A stretch of 64,000 nucleotides of DNA from Pseudomonas azotoformans (GCF_900103345.1 NZ_LT629702.1:6663287-6727286); one strand, 5' to 3'. Shown: positions 26,545-36,171, counted from the stretch's first letter. Numbers and translations: made by a program. The notes: a model not told the origin generated them from the sequence alone.

Positions 26545-27327
26545 TTAGATCGCGTTGTGGGTCTTCAACCAACCCAAACCCGCTTCGGTGGTGGTCAACG
26601 GCTTGTATTCACAGCCGACCCAGCCCGTGTAGCCGATGCGGTCCAAATGTTCGAACAGGAAGCGGTAGTTGATCTCACCGGTGCCAGGCTCGTTGCGCCC
26701 TGGGTTGTCAGCCAGCTGGATGTGATTGATCTGGCCCAGGTGCGCAGTCATGGTGCGGGCCAGGTCGCCTTCCATGATTTGCATGTGGTAGATGTCGTAC
26801 TGCAGAAACAGGTTGTCACTGCCCACCTGTTCGCGAATCGACAGGGCCTGCGCCGTGTTGCTCAGGTAGAAGCCTGGGATGTCGCGGGTATTGATCGCTT
26901 CCATCACCAGCTTGATGCCCACCGCTTGCAGTTTTTCAGCGGCGTACTTGAGGTTGGCGACGAAGGTTTTTTCCAGGGTTTCGTCATCAATACCGTGTGG
27001 TCGAATACCGGCCAGGCAGTTGATCTGCGTATTACCCAACACTTGGGCGTAGGCGATGGCCAGCTTGACCCCGGCGCGGAATTCCTCGACCCGGTCCGGA
27101 TGGCACGCCAGGCCGCGCTCGCCCTTGGCCCAGTCACCGGCCGGCAGGTTGAACAGCACCTGGGTCAGGCCATGGGCATCGAGTTGTGCCTTGATTTCAG
27201 CCGAGCTGAATTCGTAAGGGAACAGGTACTCGACCCCTTGGAACCCGGCATCGGCGGCGGCTTTGAACCGGGCAAGAAAGTCCTGTTCGGTAAACAGCAT
27301 GGACAGGTTGGCGGCGAAACGCGGCAT
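26545..27327 (-). CDS. hyi: Hydroxypyruvate isomerase
   Basis: Interconverts hydroxypyruvate and tartronate semialdehyde. It is a 260-residue xylose-isomerase-like TIM barrel with metal-ligand stretches in MEAINTRDIPG, QYDIYHMQ and GCEYKP. The ATG at 27325-27327 (MPRFAANLSM) is right behind GGAGAACC and gives the usual start. It lies 10 bases after gcl and is probably co-translated with it. Confidence 0.94.
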   Translation of the reverse strand: MPRFAANLSMLFTEQDFLARFKAAADAGFQGVEYLFPYEFSSAEIKAQLDAHGLTQVLFNLPAGDWAKGERGLACHPDRVEEFRAGVKLAIAYAQVLGNTQINCLAGIRPHGIDDETLEKTFVANLKYAAEKLQAVGIKLVMEAINTRDIPGFYLSNTAQALSIREQVGSDNLFLQYDIYHMQIMEGDLARTMTAHLGQINHIQLADNPGRNEPGTGEINYRFLFEHLDRIGYTGWVGCEYKPLTTTEAGLGWLKTHNAI

Positions 27328-27337
27328 AGGGTTCTCC

Positions 27338-29113
<1,776 letters not shown>

Positions 29114-29140
29114 GGTTTTGGTGCCTCTTGCGTTTTGTAA

Positions 29141-29150
29141 TTGTATACAA
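29141..29150. promoter_or_regulatory. TTGTATACAA operator near the gcl promoter
   Basis: A perfect 10-bp palindrome 28 bases before the gcl ATG. On the minus strand a promoter-like pair, TTGACC (29190-29195) and TACACT (29166-29171) with an 18-base spacer, would place this site just downstream of the start point, a repressor position. The GTATAC core fits GntR-family operators. Confidence 0.65.
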
Positions 29151-29268
29151 GTGGTGTCTGTCCAAAGTGTATTCACGGCGGGCTGAGCAGGTCAATGCAT
29201 TTTATAAACTGGCCTTTGCGTCCGTCGGAACGGCTTTTTTCGACGTATGGAGCGTTTGTGCGAAAATA

Positions 29269-29278
29269 TTGTATACAA
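29269..29278. promoter_or_regulatory. TTGTATACAA operator near the GlcG-like gene
   Basis: A second identical palindrome, 128 bases from the first and 92 bases before the ATG at 29370. It contains TATACA, which could be the -10 of a rightward promoter, so binding would block that gene. The two copies suggest one regulator controls both directions. Confidence 0.6.
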
Positions 29279-29369
29279 AAAATAAAGTCATTGTGTTCTA
29301 TTTGTTGGATCGAGCATCTGATCATTCAGACCTCCACCGCTTTCCCAATAACAAAAGAAGGACGGCACC

Positions 29370-29810
29370 ATGAGCGCTTTAACCTTGAAAATTGCCACCC
29401 AACTGGCCAGCCAGGCCCTTGCTGCAGGGCGCAGTGTTGCGGCGGCGCCGCTGACCATCGCGGTACTCGACAGTGGCGGTCACTTGATCGCCCTGCAACG
29501 GGAGGACGGCGCGAGCTTGCTGCGCCCGCAGATCGCCATCGGCAAGGCCTGGGGCGCGATTGCCCTGGGCAAGGGGTCACGCCTGCTGGCGCTGGACGCT
29601 CAGCAACGGCCGGCGTTTATTGCCGCATTGAACAGCCTGGGGCAGGGCAGTGTGGTGCCGGCGCCGGGTGGGGTGTTGATTCGGAATCAGGAAGGGGTGG
29701 TGCTGGGGGCGATCGGCATCAGTGGGGATACGTCGGATATTGATGAGCAGTGTGCGATTACGGCGATCGAAGGGGTGGGGTTGATGGCGGATGCCGGGGT
29801 GTCAGCTTGA
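29370..29810 (+). CDS. GlcG/HbpS-family (DUF336) protein
   Basis: A 146-residue cytoplasmic protein of the GlcG/HbpS fold: ALTLKIATQLASQALAAG, then IAVLDSGGHLIALQREDGAS and APGGVLIRNQEGVVLGAIGISG, all typical. GlcG-like genes occur with glycolate and glyoxylate use, and some relatives bind haem, but the activity is not established. It faces gcl across a region with two identical palindromes, which points to shared control and a role in the same pathway. A REP pair follows its stop. Confidence 0.82.
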   Translation: MSALTLKIATQLASQALAAGRSVAAAPLTIAVLDSGGHLIALQREDGASLLRPQIAIGKAWGAIALGKGSRLLALDAQQRPAFIAALNSLGQGSVVPAPGGVLIRNQEGVVLGAIGISGDTSDIDEQCAITAIEGVGLMADAGVSA

Positions 29811-29830
29811 TTTTTGGGTGACTGGTCAGG

Positions 29831-29921
29831 CCCCTTCGCGAGCAAGCCCGCTCCTACATTCGACCGCGTTCTCATGCTGAAACTCAATCAAGTGTGGGAG
29901 CGGGCTTGCTCGCGAAGGGGG
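29831..29921. repeat. REP pair beside the RAYT gene
   Basis: Arms CCCCTTCGCGAGCAAGCC and GGCTTGCTCGCGAAGGGG face each other about 50 bases apart. It ends 17 bases before the 3' end of the RAYT gene, the position expected for a REP/RAYT unit. Confidence 0.92.
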
Positions 29922-29937
29922 CAACTCGTTCTTTACC

Positions 29938-30396
29938 CTATAACCAGATTGCATCCCACAGTGGATAGTCGCCAATCCGCTTTACCAACCCTGCTCGCAG
30001 AGGATTGGCCACTATGTACCTGGCCATCTTCACCAGATCATCTTCCTTGCGCAGCGTGCGGTCGTGAAAGCTGGTTTGCCAAAGCCTGCCTTTGCGACCA
30101 GAAGCACCGTTTACGCTCCGGGTGCTTTTGGATTTAACTTGGCACATCAAATCGCCGAGTGAACCTTTTTGTAGCTCGACCAACCAGTGGAAATGGTCTG
30201 GCATCACTACCCACGCCAGAGAGTTTGCCAGCCCTTGATACTGAGCGAGTCTGAGTTGCCAGACGACTAATCGGCCTAGGTGAAAGTCACTGAATATCGG
30301 CACACGTTCGTGAGTGTTGGTGGTAATCAGATAGATGCGATTGGGTTCGCTGAACCGCCCGATGCGCAGGCGGTGTGATCTGGCTGGATCAGGCAT
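29938..30396 (-). CDS. REP-associated tyrosine transposase (RAYT)
   Basis: A 152-residue transposase of the TnpA-REP/Y1 family. The HUH-type motif is seen as DHFHWLVE near residue 67. The catalytic tyrosine candidate is in MARYIVANPLRAGLV (about residue 125), a hallmark stretch of this family. RAYTs process single-stranded REP DNA and are believed to spread REPs. It sits between a REP pair (29831-29921) and a single REP (30491-30518). It is intact, so it could act on the many REPs of this window. Confidence 0.92.
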   Translation of the reverse strand: MPDPARSHRLRIGRFSEPNRIYLITTNTHERVPIFSDFHLGRLVVWQLRLAQYQGLANSLAWVVMPDHFHWLVELQKGSLGDLMCQVKSKSTRSVNGASGRKGRLWQTSFHDRTLRKEDDLVKMARYIVANPLRAGLVKRIGDYPLWDAIWL

Positions 30397-30490
30397 TCCT
30401 TAGCCTCTCTTCAGATGGGGTTCTGAGAGGCTAGATCTCGGTGGTTGATGCTGATCGACTGGCTTTTGGCAGGATGTGTCTGGGAGGGCG

Positions 30491-30518
30491 CTTTCGCAAG
30501 CAAGCCCGCTCCCACAGG
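30491..30518. repeat. Single REP upstream of RAYT
   Basis: CTTTCGCAAGCAAGCCCGCTCCCACA at 30491-30518 is one REP arm with a changed base (CGCAAG for CGCGAG) and no full partner; a partial GGGAGGGCG lies just before it. Confidence 0.75.
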
Positions 30519-30545
30519 GGCGTGGCAGTGTTCTTGCTATTTATG

Positions 30546-31151
30546 TCAGTCCGGCTCACAGCCCTTGAGCACCAACCGGATGATGGTCTGCGCTGCGGCT
30601 TCGTAATCGGCCTCATCCAACCTGGCCTTCCCGGTCACTGCCGAGATCTGCCAGTCAAAGTCCGCGTAGGTCTGCGTGGCCGCCCAGATGCTGAACATCA
30701 AGTGATTGGGGTCAATCGCTGCGATCAGGCGGCGATCCACCCAATCCTGGATGCACGTAATGTTGTGCTTGGCCTGGGCGTTCAACTGCTCGACCTGATC
30801 AGCGCTCAGGTGCGGCGCGCCGTGCATGATCTCGCTGGCGAACACCTTGGAGGCAAACGGCAGGTCACGGGAAATGCGGATTTTCGAGCGGATGTAGTTG
30901 CTCAGCACTTCCTTGGGGTCACCCTGGGGGTTGAACGGCGTGGAAGCCGCCAGGATCGGCTCGATGATGCTCTCGAGCACCTCGCGGTAGAGGTTGTCCT
31001 TGGATTTGAAGTAGTAATAGACATTGGGCTTGGGCAGCCCGGCCTTGGCGGCGATGTCACTGGTTTTGGTCGCGGCGAAGCCCTTGTCGGCGAACTCCTC
31101 GCTCGCCGCCCGCAGGATCTTTTCTTTGTTGCGCTCGCGAATGGTGCTCAT
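30546..31151 (-). CDS. TetR-family regulator, RutR-like
   Basis: A 201-residue TetR-type repressor. The N-terminal helix-turn-helix reads AATKTSDIAAKAGLPKPNVYYYFKSKDNLY (about residues 25-54). The C-terminal ligand domain resembles RutR/YcdC (SIWAATQTYADFDWQI near residue 155), a family that senses pyrimidines in E. coli. The ATG at 31149-31151 (MSTIRERNK) is preferred over one 54 bases further out. No pyrimidine genes are adjacent, so the target is unclear. Confidence 0.88.
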   Translation of the reverse strand: MSTIRERNKEKILRAASEEFADKGFAATKTSDIAAKAGLPKPNVYYYFKSKDNLYREVLESIIEPILAASTPFNPQGDPKEVLSNYIRSKIRISRDLPFASKVFASEIMHGAPHLSADQVEQLNAQAKHNITCIQDWVDRRLIAAIDPNHLMFSIWAATQTYADFDWQISAVTGKARLDEADYEAAAQTIIRLVLKGCEPD

Positions 31152-31285
31152 AAACCAGAGGGTTCCTTGCCAAGACTGGCGGTTGCGCATGGTAGCACCG
31201 GCCATCCGCGAGCCTCAACAATCTGCCCGTCGGGCCTTGCGCCGCGCTATGCTCGCGCCATCTCACTCTTACGGAAGCCCGATTC

Positions 31286-32200
31286 ATGGCAGGAAGCAGC
31301 TTGTTGGTATTGATCGACGATATCGCCGCGGTGCTCGATGACGTGGCCCTGATGACCAAAATGGCGGCGAAGAAGACCGCCGGGGTGCTGGGCGATGACC
31401 TTGCACTCAATGCCCAGCAGGTCTCCGGGGTGCGTGCGGAGCGGGAAATCCCCGTGGTGTGGGCGGTGGCCAAGGGCTCCTTCGTCAACAAGTTGATCCT
31501 GGTGCCCGCAGCGCTGTTGATCAGTGCATTCGCACCGTGGGCGGTGACGCCCTTATTGATGCTCGGCGGTGCCTACCTGTGTTTCGAAGGGTTCGAGAAG
31601 CTCGCGCATAAGTTTCTCCACAGCAAGGACCAGGACGAGGCTGAACATGCGCACTTGGTCGAGGCTGTGGCCGATCCGGCAACCGACCTGGTGGCCTTCG
31701 AAAAGGACAAGATCAAGGGCGCCATCCGTACCGATTTCATCCTTTCCGCCGAAATCATTGCCATCACCCTCGGCACCGTGGCTGACGCGCCCCTGATGCA
31801 GCAGGTGATCGTGCTGTCCGGCATCGCTATCGTCATGACCGTAGGCGTCTACGGGCTGGTGGCCGGTATCGTCAAGCTGGATGACCTGGGCCTGTGGCTC
31901 ACCCAGAAGCCAGGCCAGGTGGCGCGCAGTGTCGGCGGCGCCATCCTGCGGGCAGCACCGTACATGATGAAGAGCCTGTCGGTGATCGGTACGGCGGCGA
32001 TGTTCCTGGTGGGCGGTGGGATCCTTACCCATGGTGTGCCGGTGGTGCATCACTGGATTGAAACGGTCAGCCAGGGCGCGGGTGGGGTGGCGTGGTTGGT
32101 GCCGGTGTTACTGAATGGGGTGGTGGGGATTATTGCCGGGGCGGTGGTGCTGGCGGTGGTCAGCATGGTCGGCAAGGGGTGGAAAGCACTGAAGGCCTGA
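31286..32200 (+). CDS. DUF808 family inner-membrane protein (YedI-like)
   Basis: A 304-residue membrane protein beginning [21 protein letters not shown], the diagnostic DUF808 start, with [14 protein letters not shown] next and about six hydrophobic segments from residue 70 onward. E. coli YedI is the named relative; its function is unknown. It stands alone with its own terminator 11 bases after the stop, and it is divergent from the TetR gene. Confidence 0.9.
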   Translation: MAGSSLLVLIDDIAAVLDDVALMTKMAAKKTAGVLGDDLALNAQQVSGVRAEREIPVVWAVAKGSFVNKLILVPAALLISAFAPWAVTPLLMLGGAYLCFEGFEKLAHKFLHSKDQDEAEHAHLVEAVADPATDLVAFEKDKIKGAIRTDFILSAEIIAITLGTVADAPLMQQVIVLSGIAIVMTVGVYGLVAGIVKLDDLGLWLTQKPGQVARSVGGAILRAAPYMMKSLSVIGTAAMFLVGGGILTHGVPVVHHWIETVSQGAGGVAWLVPVLLNGVVGIIAGAVVLAVVSMVGKGWKALKA

Positions 32201-32210
32201 TACGGGAAAT

Positions 32211-32242
32211 AAAAAAGGCCATTCAAACGAATGGCCTTTTTT
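32211..32242. terminator. Intrinsic terminator after the DUF808 gene
   Basis: AAAAAAGGCCATTC and its inverse (GAATGGCCTTTTTT) form an 11-13 bp stem with a 4-6 base loop and T-runs on both strands, so it can stop transcription from either side. Its arms nearly repeat those at 33427-33463. Confidence 0.9.
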
Positions 32243-32304
32243 GCGACAGGTTTTTGAGTGCAGTGCTGACACTGTCAGGTACTGTTCGCGCAGACTTCCG
32301 CTGA

Positions 32305-33120
32305 CTAGGCTGATAGCGTTGAGTGCAGAGGCAAGAGTGAACCTAGGAGCTCTTCAAATTCAGAACCGGATTCAGCCATTTCACCTACCCCATGAAATGC
32401 CTTAAGGGTCCTTGGGGTTTTGGCTCCGTCGATGGTTTGATTACCGTTTCGATCATGGGATTTGACCAATTGATCGGCGTCGCGAAGGGATGCGGCCCTA
32501 TCTTCTGGACTGCGATTCACATCGTCCCAGTCGCCTACGCGTGCCTTAATCAAATTGTTAATAGTAGTCACATGATGTTTCTTAGTCAGGGGGTCTGTGT
32601 ATCCGATCTTATGGTGTAGATTGTCTAGTGAAGAAAGATAAGGGGTGTTTTCTGTTTTTCCAATTGTCATGCTGTCGCGCTTGGGGTTGGAGGTGAGGTA
32701 TTCATATAGCTTTTCAAGTTCAGAGCCCGGTTCAGTCAATTCAGACACTCCGTGATGTGCCCTACGGTTCTTAAATGTTTGGGCCCCGTCGATCTTGTGA
32801 TTACCGTTTTGATCAAAGCTCCTGACTATTTCATTGGCTCTCAGGCGGGAAATCTGATTTTCTTTTGGGCTGCGACTCTCATCGTCCCAGTTACCTACGA
32901 GCTTCTTCAACAATTTTTCGGGGGTGGATAGCGCGAACTCATTAGTCACTGGGTCAGTGTACGCGATGGCATCGTAGAGATTGCGGCCTAGTGAAGAAAG
33001 ATAAGGGGTTTTATCTGGTTTCTCTTTCATCACGTTCTCGGAATGATTCGAGGCCTGTGAAGAAAGTGCAGGTGCCGCATAGAGAGGTTGCTGGGCGGCG
33101 GGGGATATAGGGAGCGACAT
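32305..33120 (-). CDS. Two-repeat protein with EF-hand-like loops; candidate secreted effector
   Basis: A 271-residue protein of unrecognised family. It contains two tandem copies of a ~103-residue unit (38-140 and 159-261, offset 121). Each has TPYLSSL, YTDP, VGxWDD, RSP, a loop DxNGNxxIDG (Asp103 and Asp223), and HHGV/FHGV near its end. The loop resembles an EF-hand start but lacks the position-12 acid. The first 30 residues contain no acidic residue before E28, Leu3/Pro4 and 16% Ser over 50 residues, the pattern of Pseudomonas type III effectors. AAGGAA precedes the ATG. Codon use and base composition are more AT-rich than the neighbours, suggesting transfer. No chaperone gene or secretion genes are adjacent. 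Confidence 0.8.
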   Translation of the reverse strand: MSLPISPAAQQPLYAAPALSSQASNHSENVMKEKPDKTPYLSSLGRNLYDAIAYTDPVTNEFALSTPEKLLKKLVGNWDDESRSPKENQISRLRANEIVRSFDQNGNHKIDGAQTFKNRRAHHGVSELTEPGSELEKLYEYLTSNPKRDSMTIGKTENTPYLSSLDNLHHKIGYTDPLTKKHHVTTINNLIKARVGDWDDVNRSPEDRAASLRDADQLVKSHDRNGNQTIDGAKTPRTLKAFHGVGEMAESGSEFEELLGSLLPLHSTLSA

Positions 33121-33426
33121 GTCATATTCCTTTTGTGATTTTGAATGTAACAGACGTTGAAAATCTAGTCTGTTTCCATAAGGTGAGTGGTGAATGAGAG
33201 AAAGTGGTTCATAAAATATATATTTTGTTTTGATTTTGAGAAATGCGTTTTGGTTGGTATGGAATATGTCGTTGCAAACGTAGGGTGGGGAGCTGATGTA
33301 ATAATAGGAGCCGGGGTGTTGGGTTTTGTTAGGGGGGGATGTTTGAGGTTTACTGATCGAGTGGTTCCACAGATAAGTAGGTTGGAGGAGGGGGTGTTGC
33401 TAGTAGTGTGGAGGGATGATGGCAAT
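33121..33426. other. AT/G-rich intergenic region upstream of the two-repeat gene
   Basis: About 306 bases of skewed composition with G-runs (AGGGGGGGAT) and AT-rich parts. Open frames on both strands cross it, but they have no family resemblance and one runs through the terminator, so they are judged non-coding. It should hold the promoter of the minus-strand gene at 32305-33120. Confidence 0.55.
33340..33368 (-). promoter_or_regulatory. Partial hrp-box-like sequence
   Basis: Read on the minus strand: GGAACC, 16 bases, then TCAAACA. The HrpL promoter consensus is GGAACC-N15/16-CCACNNA; the first half is perfect and the second matches 3 of 5 fixed bases. It lies 220 bases before the ATG at 33120. 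It could be chance. Confidence 0.25.
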
Positions 33427-33463
33427 AAAAAAAGGCCATCCGAATTGCTCGAATGGCCTTTTT
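33427..33463. terminator. Bidirectional terminator after the mlaA-like gene
   Basis: AAAAAAAGGCCATCCGA and TCGAATGGCCTTTTT pair with a short loop (ATTGC). It ends 16 bases from the mlaA-like stop. The arms are nearly the same as in the terminator at 32211-32242. Confidence 0.88.
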
Positions 33464-33478
33464 CTTACTGAGCTTCTT

Positions 33479-34267
33479 TTACTCAGCTATTTGTAACTTT
33501 CGAGACTCGGTATATATATAACGCACCTTCTCATACTCAAACGGCGAGTTCATCTGCCCATACCGGAAGCTGGTCTGATAACGTTTATCCACCGCACGCA
33601 GCGCCCAGATTTCCGGGTGGTTGGAGCTGACTTCCGACACGTTGAGGAAGTTGATCTGGGTTTCCGCGCCGTAGTCGACGATCAGGCCAGTGGTGTCGCG
33701 CAGGTTCGAGGGGCCGAAGATCGGCAGCACCAGGTATGCGCCGCCGGGCACGCCGTAGAAGCCCAGGGTCTGGCCGAAGTCTTCGCTCTGGCGCGGCAGG
33801 CCCATGGCGGTGGCCGGGTCCCACAGGCCGGCGATGCCGATGGTAGTGTTGAGCAGCAGGCGCCCGGTGGTTTCCAGGGAGCGGTGGCCCTTGAGCTGCA
33901 ACAGGCTGTTCAGCAGGTTGGGCACGTCGCCCAGGTTGTTGAAGAAGTTGCTCACACCGGTGCGCAGGAAGCTGGGTGTCACATAGGTGTAGCCATTGAC
34001 CACCGGCAGGAACACCCATTGGTCGAAGCGGTAGTTGAAGTGGTACACGCGACGGTTCCACGACTCCAGCGGGTCATACACGTTGAGTGCGGTGAGCGAC
34101 GAGCGCTCGAACTCACGCTGATCCAGGCCTGGGTTGAACTTGAGCTTGCTCAGCGGTTCCTTGAAACCGTCGGCATCCACATTAACCGGCTCATGGGCCT
34201 TGCTGTTGTCGGCATTGGCCACGCCTGCACACATCAAGGCGGCAAGCAGCAGTAGGTATTTAGCCAC
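33479..34267 (-). CDS. MlaA/VacJ-family protein with no clear lipobox
   Basis: A 262-residue MlaA-like protein. The family core is clear: DPLESWNRRVYHFNYRFDQWV, VSNFFNNLGDVPNLLNSLLQ, and ETTGRLLLNTTIGIAGLWDPA. MlaA sits in the outer membrane and removes misplaced phospholipids. Unlike most MlaA lipoproteins, the signal sequence (MAKYLLLLAALMCAGVANA) has Cys13 preceded by Ala-Leu-Met, a poor lipobox, and an AxA-type cleavage site. It starts 8 bases inside the upstream hydrolase gene, so the two are translationally coupled. It may be a second MlaA paralogue rather than the one used by the Mla pathway. Confidence 0.88.
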   Translation of the reverse strand: MAKYLLLLAALMCAGVANADNSKAHEPVNVDADGFKEPLSKLKFNPGLDQREFERSSLTALNVYDPLESWNRRVYHFNYRFDQWVFLPVVNGYTYVTPSFLRTGVSNFFNNLGDVPNLLNSLLQLKGHRSLETTGRLLLNTTIGIAGLWDPATAMGLPRQSEDFGQTLGFYGVPGGAYLVLPIFGPSNLRDTTGLIVDYGAETQINFLNVSEVSSNHPEIWALRAVDKRYQTSFRYGQMNSPFEYEKVRYIYTESRKLQIAE

Positions 34268-35558
34268 GGAAGAACTCCAGCATGGCGTCGGCGTTGACGC
34301 GGTAATTGAGGTTGCCGCAGTGGCCGCCCAGCGGGTAGACGGTCAAGCGATCGCCGAAGGTTTTACGCAGGAACCCGAGGTCGCCAGGGCCGAGGATCAC
34401 GTCGTCGGCGTTATGCATGACGGCGATTTTAGGGCTGGCGTGCAGGTAATCCTTGAGGGCGTACAGGCTGACCTGGTCGACCAGTTGCAACAGGCTGCCG
34501 CCATCGGAGCGCGCGCGCCACATCGGGATCACTTGCTCGGTGAGGTAGCAATCGAAGTCGCATTGCAGCGCACGCTTGAGGAACGGCGTGAGGCTGGTGC
34601 CTTCGGTGATCGGGTACTTCGGCGGGATGATCAGGCCACGGCGGTTGATCAGGTCCGAAGTAAAGGCGATGTCGGCCGCTGAAAAGCGGAACGAGGTGCC
34701 GATCAGCATGGCCATCTGTTCGTTGGTCAGGTGCTGCTTGGATTGCTGGAAGTCGTAGAGCAGGGCGTCGTTGAGGTCGATATAGCCCTTTTGCTGGAAG
34801 TAGCGGGTCAGCTTGTTCAGCACCAGCTCATAGAAGGTGGTGGTGTTGTTGATGCCCTTGACCTCAGTCTGTACCAGCTTGTCGAGGTTGGTGATCGAGG
34901 TGTACAGGTTGACCGGCGGGTTCAGCAGCAAGACTTTCTTGAAGTTGAAGCTGCGACGGGTTTCGTCCAGCTTGGCCACGAATGCAGCATCCAGGCCGCC
35001 CAGGCTGTAGCCGGTGAGGTAGAAGTCGGTTACCGGCAGCGAGGCATTCTGGGCACGCACCGCCTGCATCACGCGGTACATGTCTTCGGCGTCTTCCTGG
35101 GTGATCCCCGGGGTCGCGAAGCGTGAGGCAGCGCTGATGAAGTCGAAGCTGGTGGGCGACGACAGTTGCACCACGTGGTAGCCGGCCTGGTAATACAGCT
35201 TCTTCAGGTATTCGTTGATGCTGCTGTCGAATCGCGCACCGGTGCCGGCGATCAGGAAGATCAGCGGCGCGGCGCGGTCCTGCTTGGCGATGCGGTAGGT
35301 GAGTTTCTTCACCGCCCAGAAGTTGTCCGGCAGGCTGAACTCGCGCTCGGGGCGCATGTTCAGGGTGTAGTCGGATTGGTTGATCTCGTCATCGCTCGGC
35401 AATTTGGGCCGAAGATCGGGCGGGGTGGTGGCGATGGTCGCTTCAAACGGGTTGGTCAAAGGGTAGCCATAGCTGGCTTGGTCAATATCGACGGCCAGTG
35501 CTGACGCACTCAGAAAAAGGCTGCCCAGCAAGGCAGCACAGCGCAAGGAACGGAGCAT
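34260..35558 (-). CDS. Exported alpha/beta-hydrolase-like protein
   Basis: A 432-residue protein with a Sec signal peptide (LLGSLFLSASALA) and an alpha/beta-hydrolase core. The nucleophile elbow GYSLGG is near residue 188, a candidate acid is in NADDVILGP, and a candidate histidine is in PLGGHCGNL near the C-terminus. Relatives in Pseudomonas are sometimes labelled serine/threonine protein kinase, but no kinase motif is visible. It overlaps the MlaA-like gene by 8 bases, which suggests a shared job at the envelope, perhaps with lipids; the substrate is not known. Confidence 0.82.
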   Translation of the reverse strand: MLRSLRCAALLGSLFLSASALAVDIDQASYGYPLTNPFEATIATTPPDLRPKLPSDDEINQSDYTLNMRPEREFSLPDNFWAVKKLTYRIAKQDRAAPLIFLIAGTGARFDSSINEYLKKLYYQAGYHVVQLSSPTSFDFISAASRFATPGITQEDAEDMYRVMQAVRAQNASLPVTDFYLTGYSLGGLDAAFVAKLDETRRSFNFKKVLLLNPPVNLYTSITNLDKLVQTEVKGINNTTTFYELVLNKLTRYFQQKGYIDLNDALLYDFQQSKQHLTNEQMAMLIGTSFRFSAADIAFTSDLINRRGLIIPPKYPITEGTSLTPFLKRALQCDFDCYLTEQVIPMWRARSDGGSLLQLVDQVSLYALKDYLHASPKIAVMHNADDVILGPGDLGFLRKTFGDRLTVYPLGGHCGNLNYRVNADAMLEFFRG

Positions 35559-35794
35559 GACTTAATCCCTAGGAGGAAACGTGCTTAATGAAGTTCGCAG
35601 GCTATGACCACCGCGTTGTCACCGAAGTGCCAGCACTCGGCACGAAAAGTCGGAAAATAACGTCGGAATCGGGGTAATAGTAGCCAGACGATACACTTTG
35701 CCACGCATTGGTGAACACTAATTGTGTGTATGCGCCTTGCTAACGGCCACCGGGGCATTAAGCTGGGCGCCGTTTTTGCCTATCGGAGTGGCCC

Positions 35795-36163
35795 ATGTCC
35801 CGTCGTTTACCGCTGATTTTGCTGCTTATTGCCCTGCCGTTATGGCTGGCTGCCAGTTATGGCGCACGCTACGGTTTTATGGAAGATGGCCAGTGGGTTG
35901 GCATCTGCGCCGATGAGGCCAGTCGCTGGGAATGCCAATTGCGTTCGAACCTGGGCCTGATGATCCACTTCAAGGTACTGGGCTGGGCCGCGCTGATCAC
36001 GTCGGTGCTGGCGTTTTTTGTGCCTGGCCGGGTGGGTTTGGGGTTGGCGGTGCTGGGGATGGCGTTCGGGTTGCCGGCATTGGCGTTGTATAACACCACG
36101 TTTGCGGTGTTTGCGGTGGTTATTGCTGGGTTGCGCCTGGTAAGAAAAGGGCGGGCTGCCTGA
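35795..36163 (+). CDS. Small membrane protein, unknown function
   Basis: A 122-residue protein with an N-terminal hydrophobic segment (residues 5-22), a short periplasmic loop with a Cys pair (GICADEASRWECQL), and two or three further hydrophobic segments. I do not recognise a family. It has the codon use of a real gene, stands alone, and is followed at once by a REP pair. The ATG at 35795 follows a CGGAG at 35785-35789. Confidence 0.7.
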   Translation: MSRRLPLILLLIALPLWLAASYGARYGFMEDGQWVGICADEASRWECQLRSNLGLMIHFKVLGWAALITSVLAFFVPGRVGLGLAVLGMAFGLPALALYNTTFAVFAVVIAGLRLVRKGRAA

Positions 36164-36171
36164 TAGGGCCT

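Noticed and set aside
29269..29278. The TTGTATACAA copies considered as chance AT-rich matches
   Set aside because: Two perfect 10-bp copies in one 256-base divergent region is unlikely by chance, so they were kept as operators.
33187..33471. A 94-codon plus-strand open frame between the two-repeat gene and mlaA-like gene
   Set aside because: It ends inside a terminator hairpin and has no Shine-Dalgarno or family resemblance; low-complexity sequence explains it.
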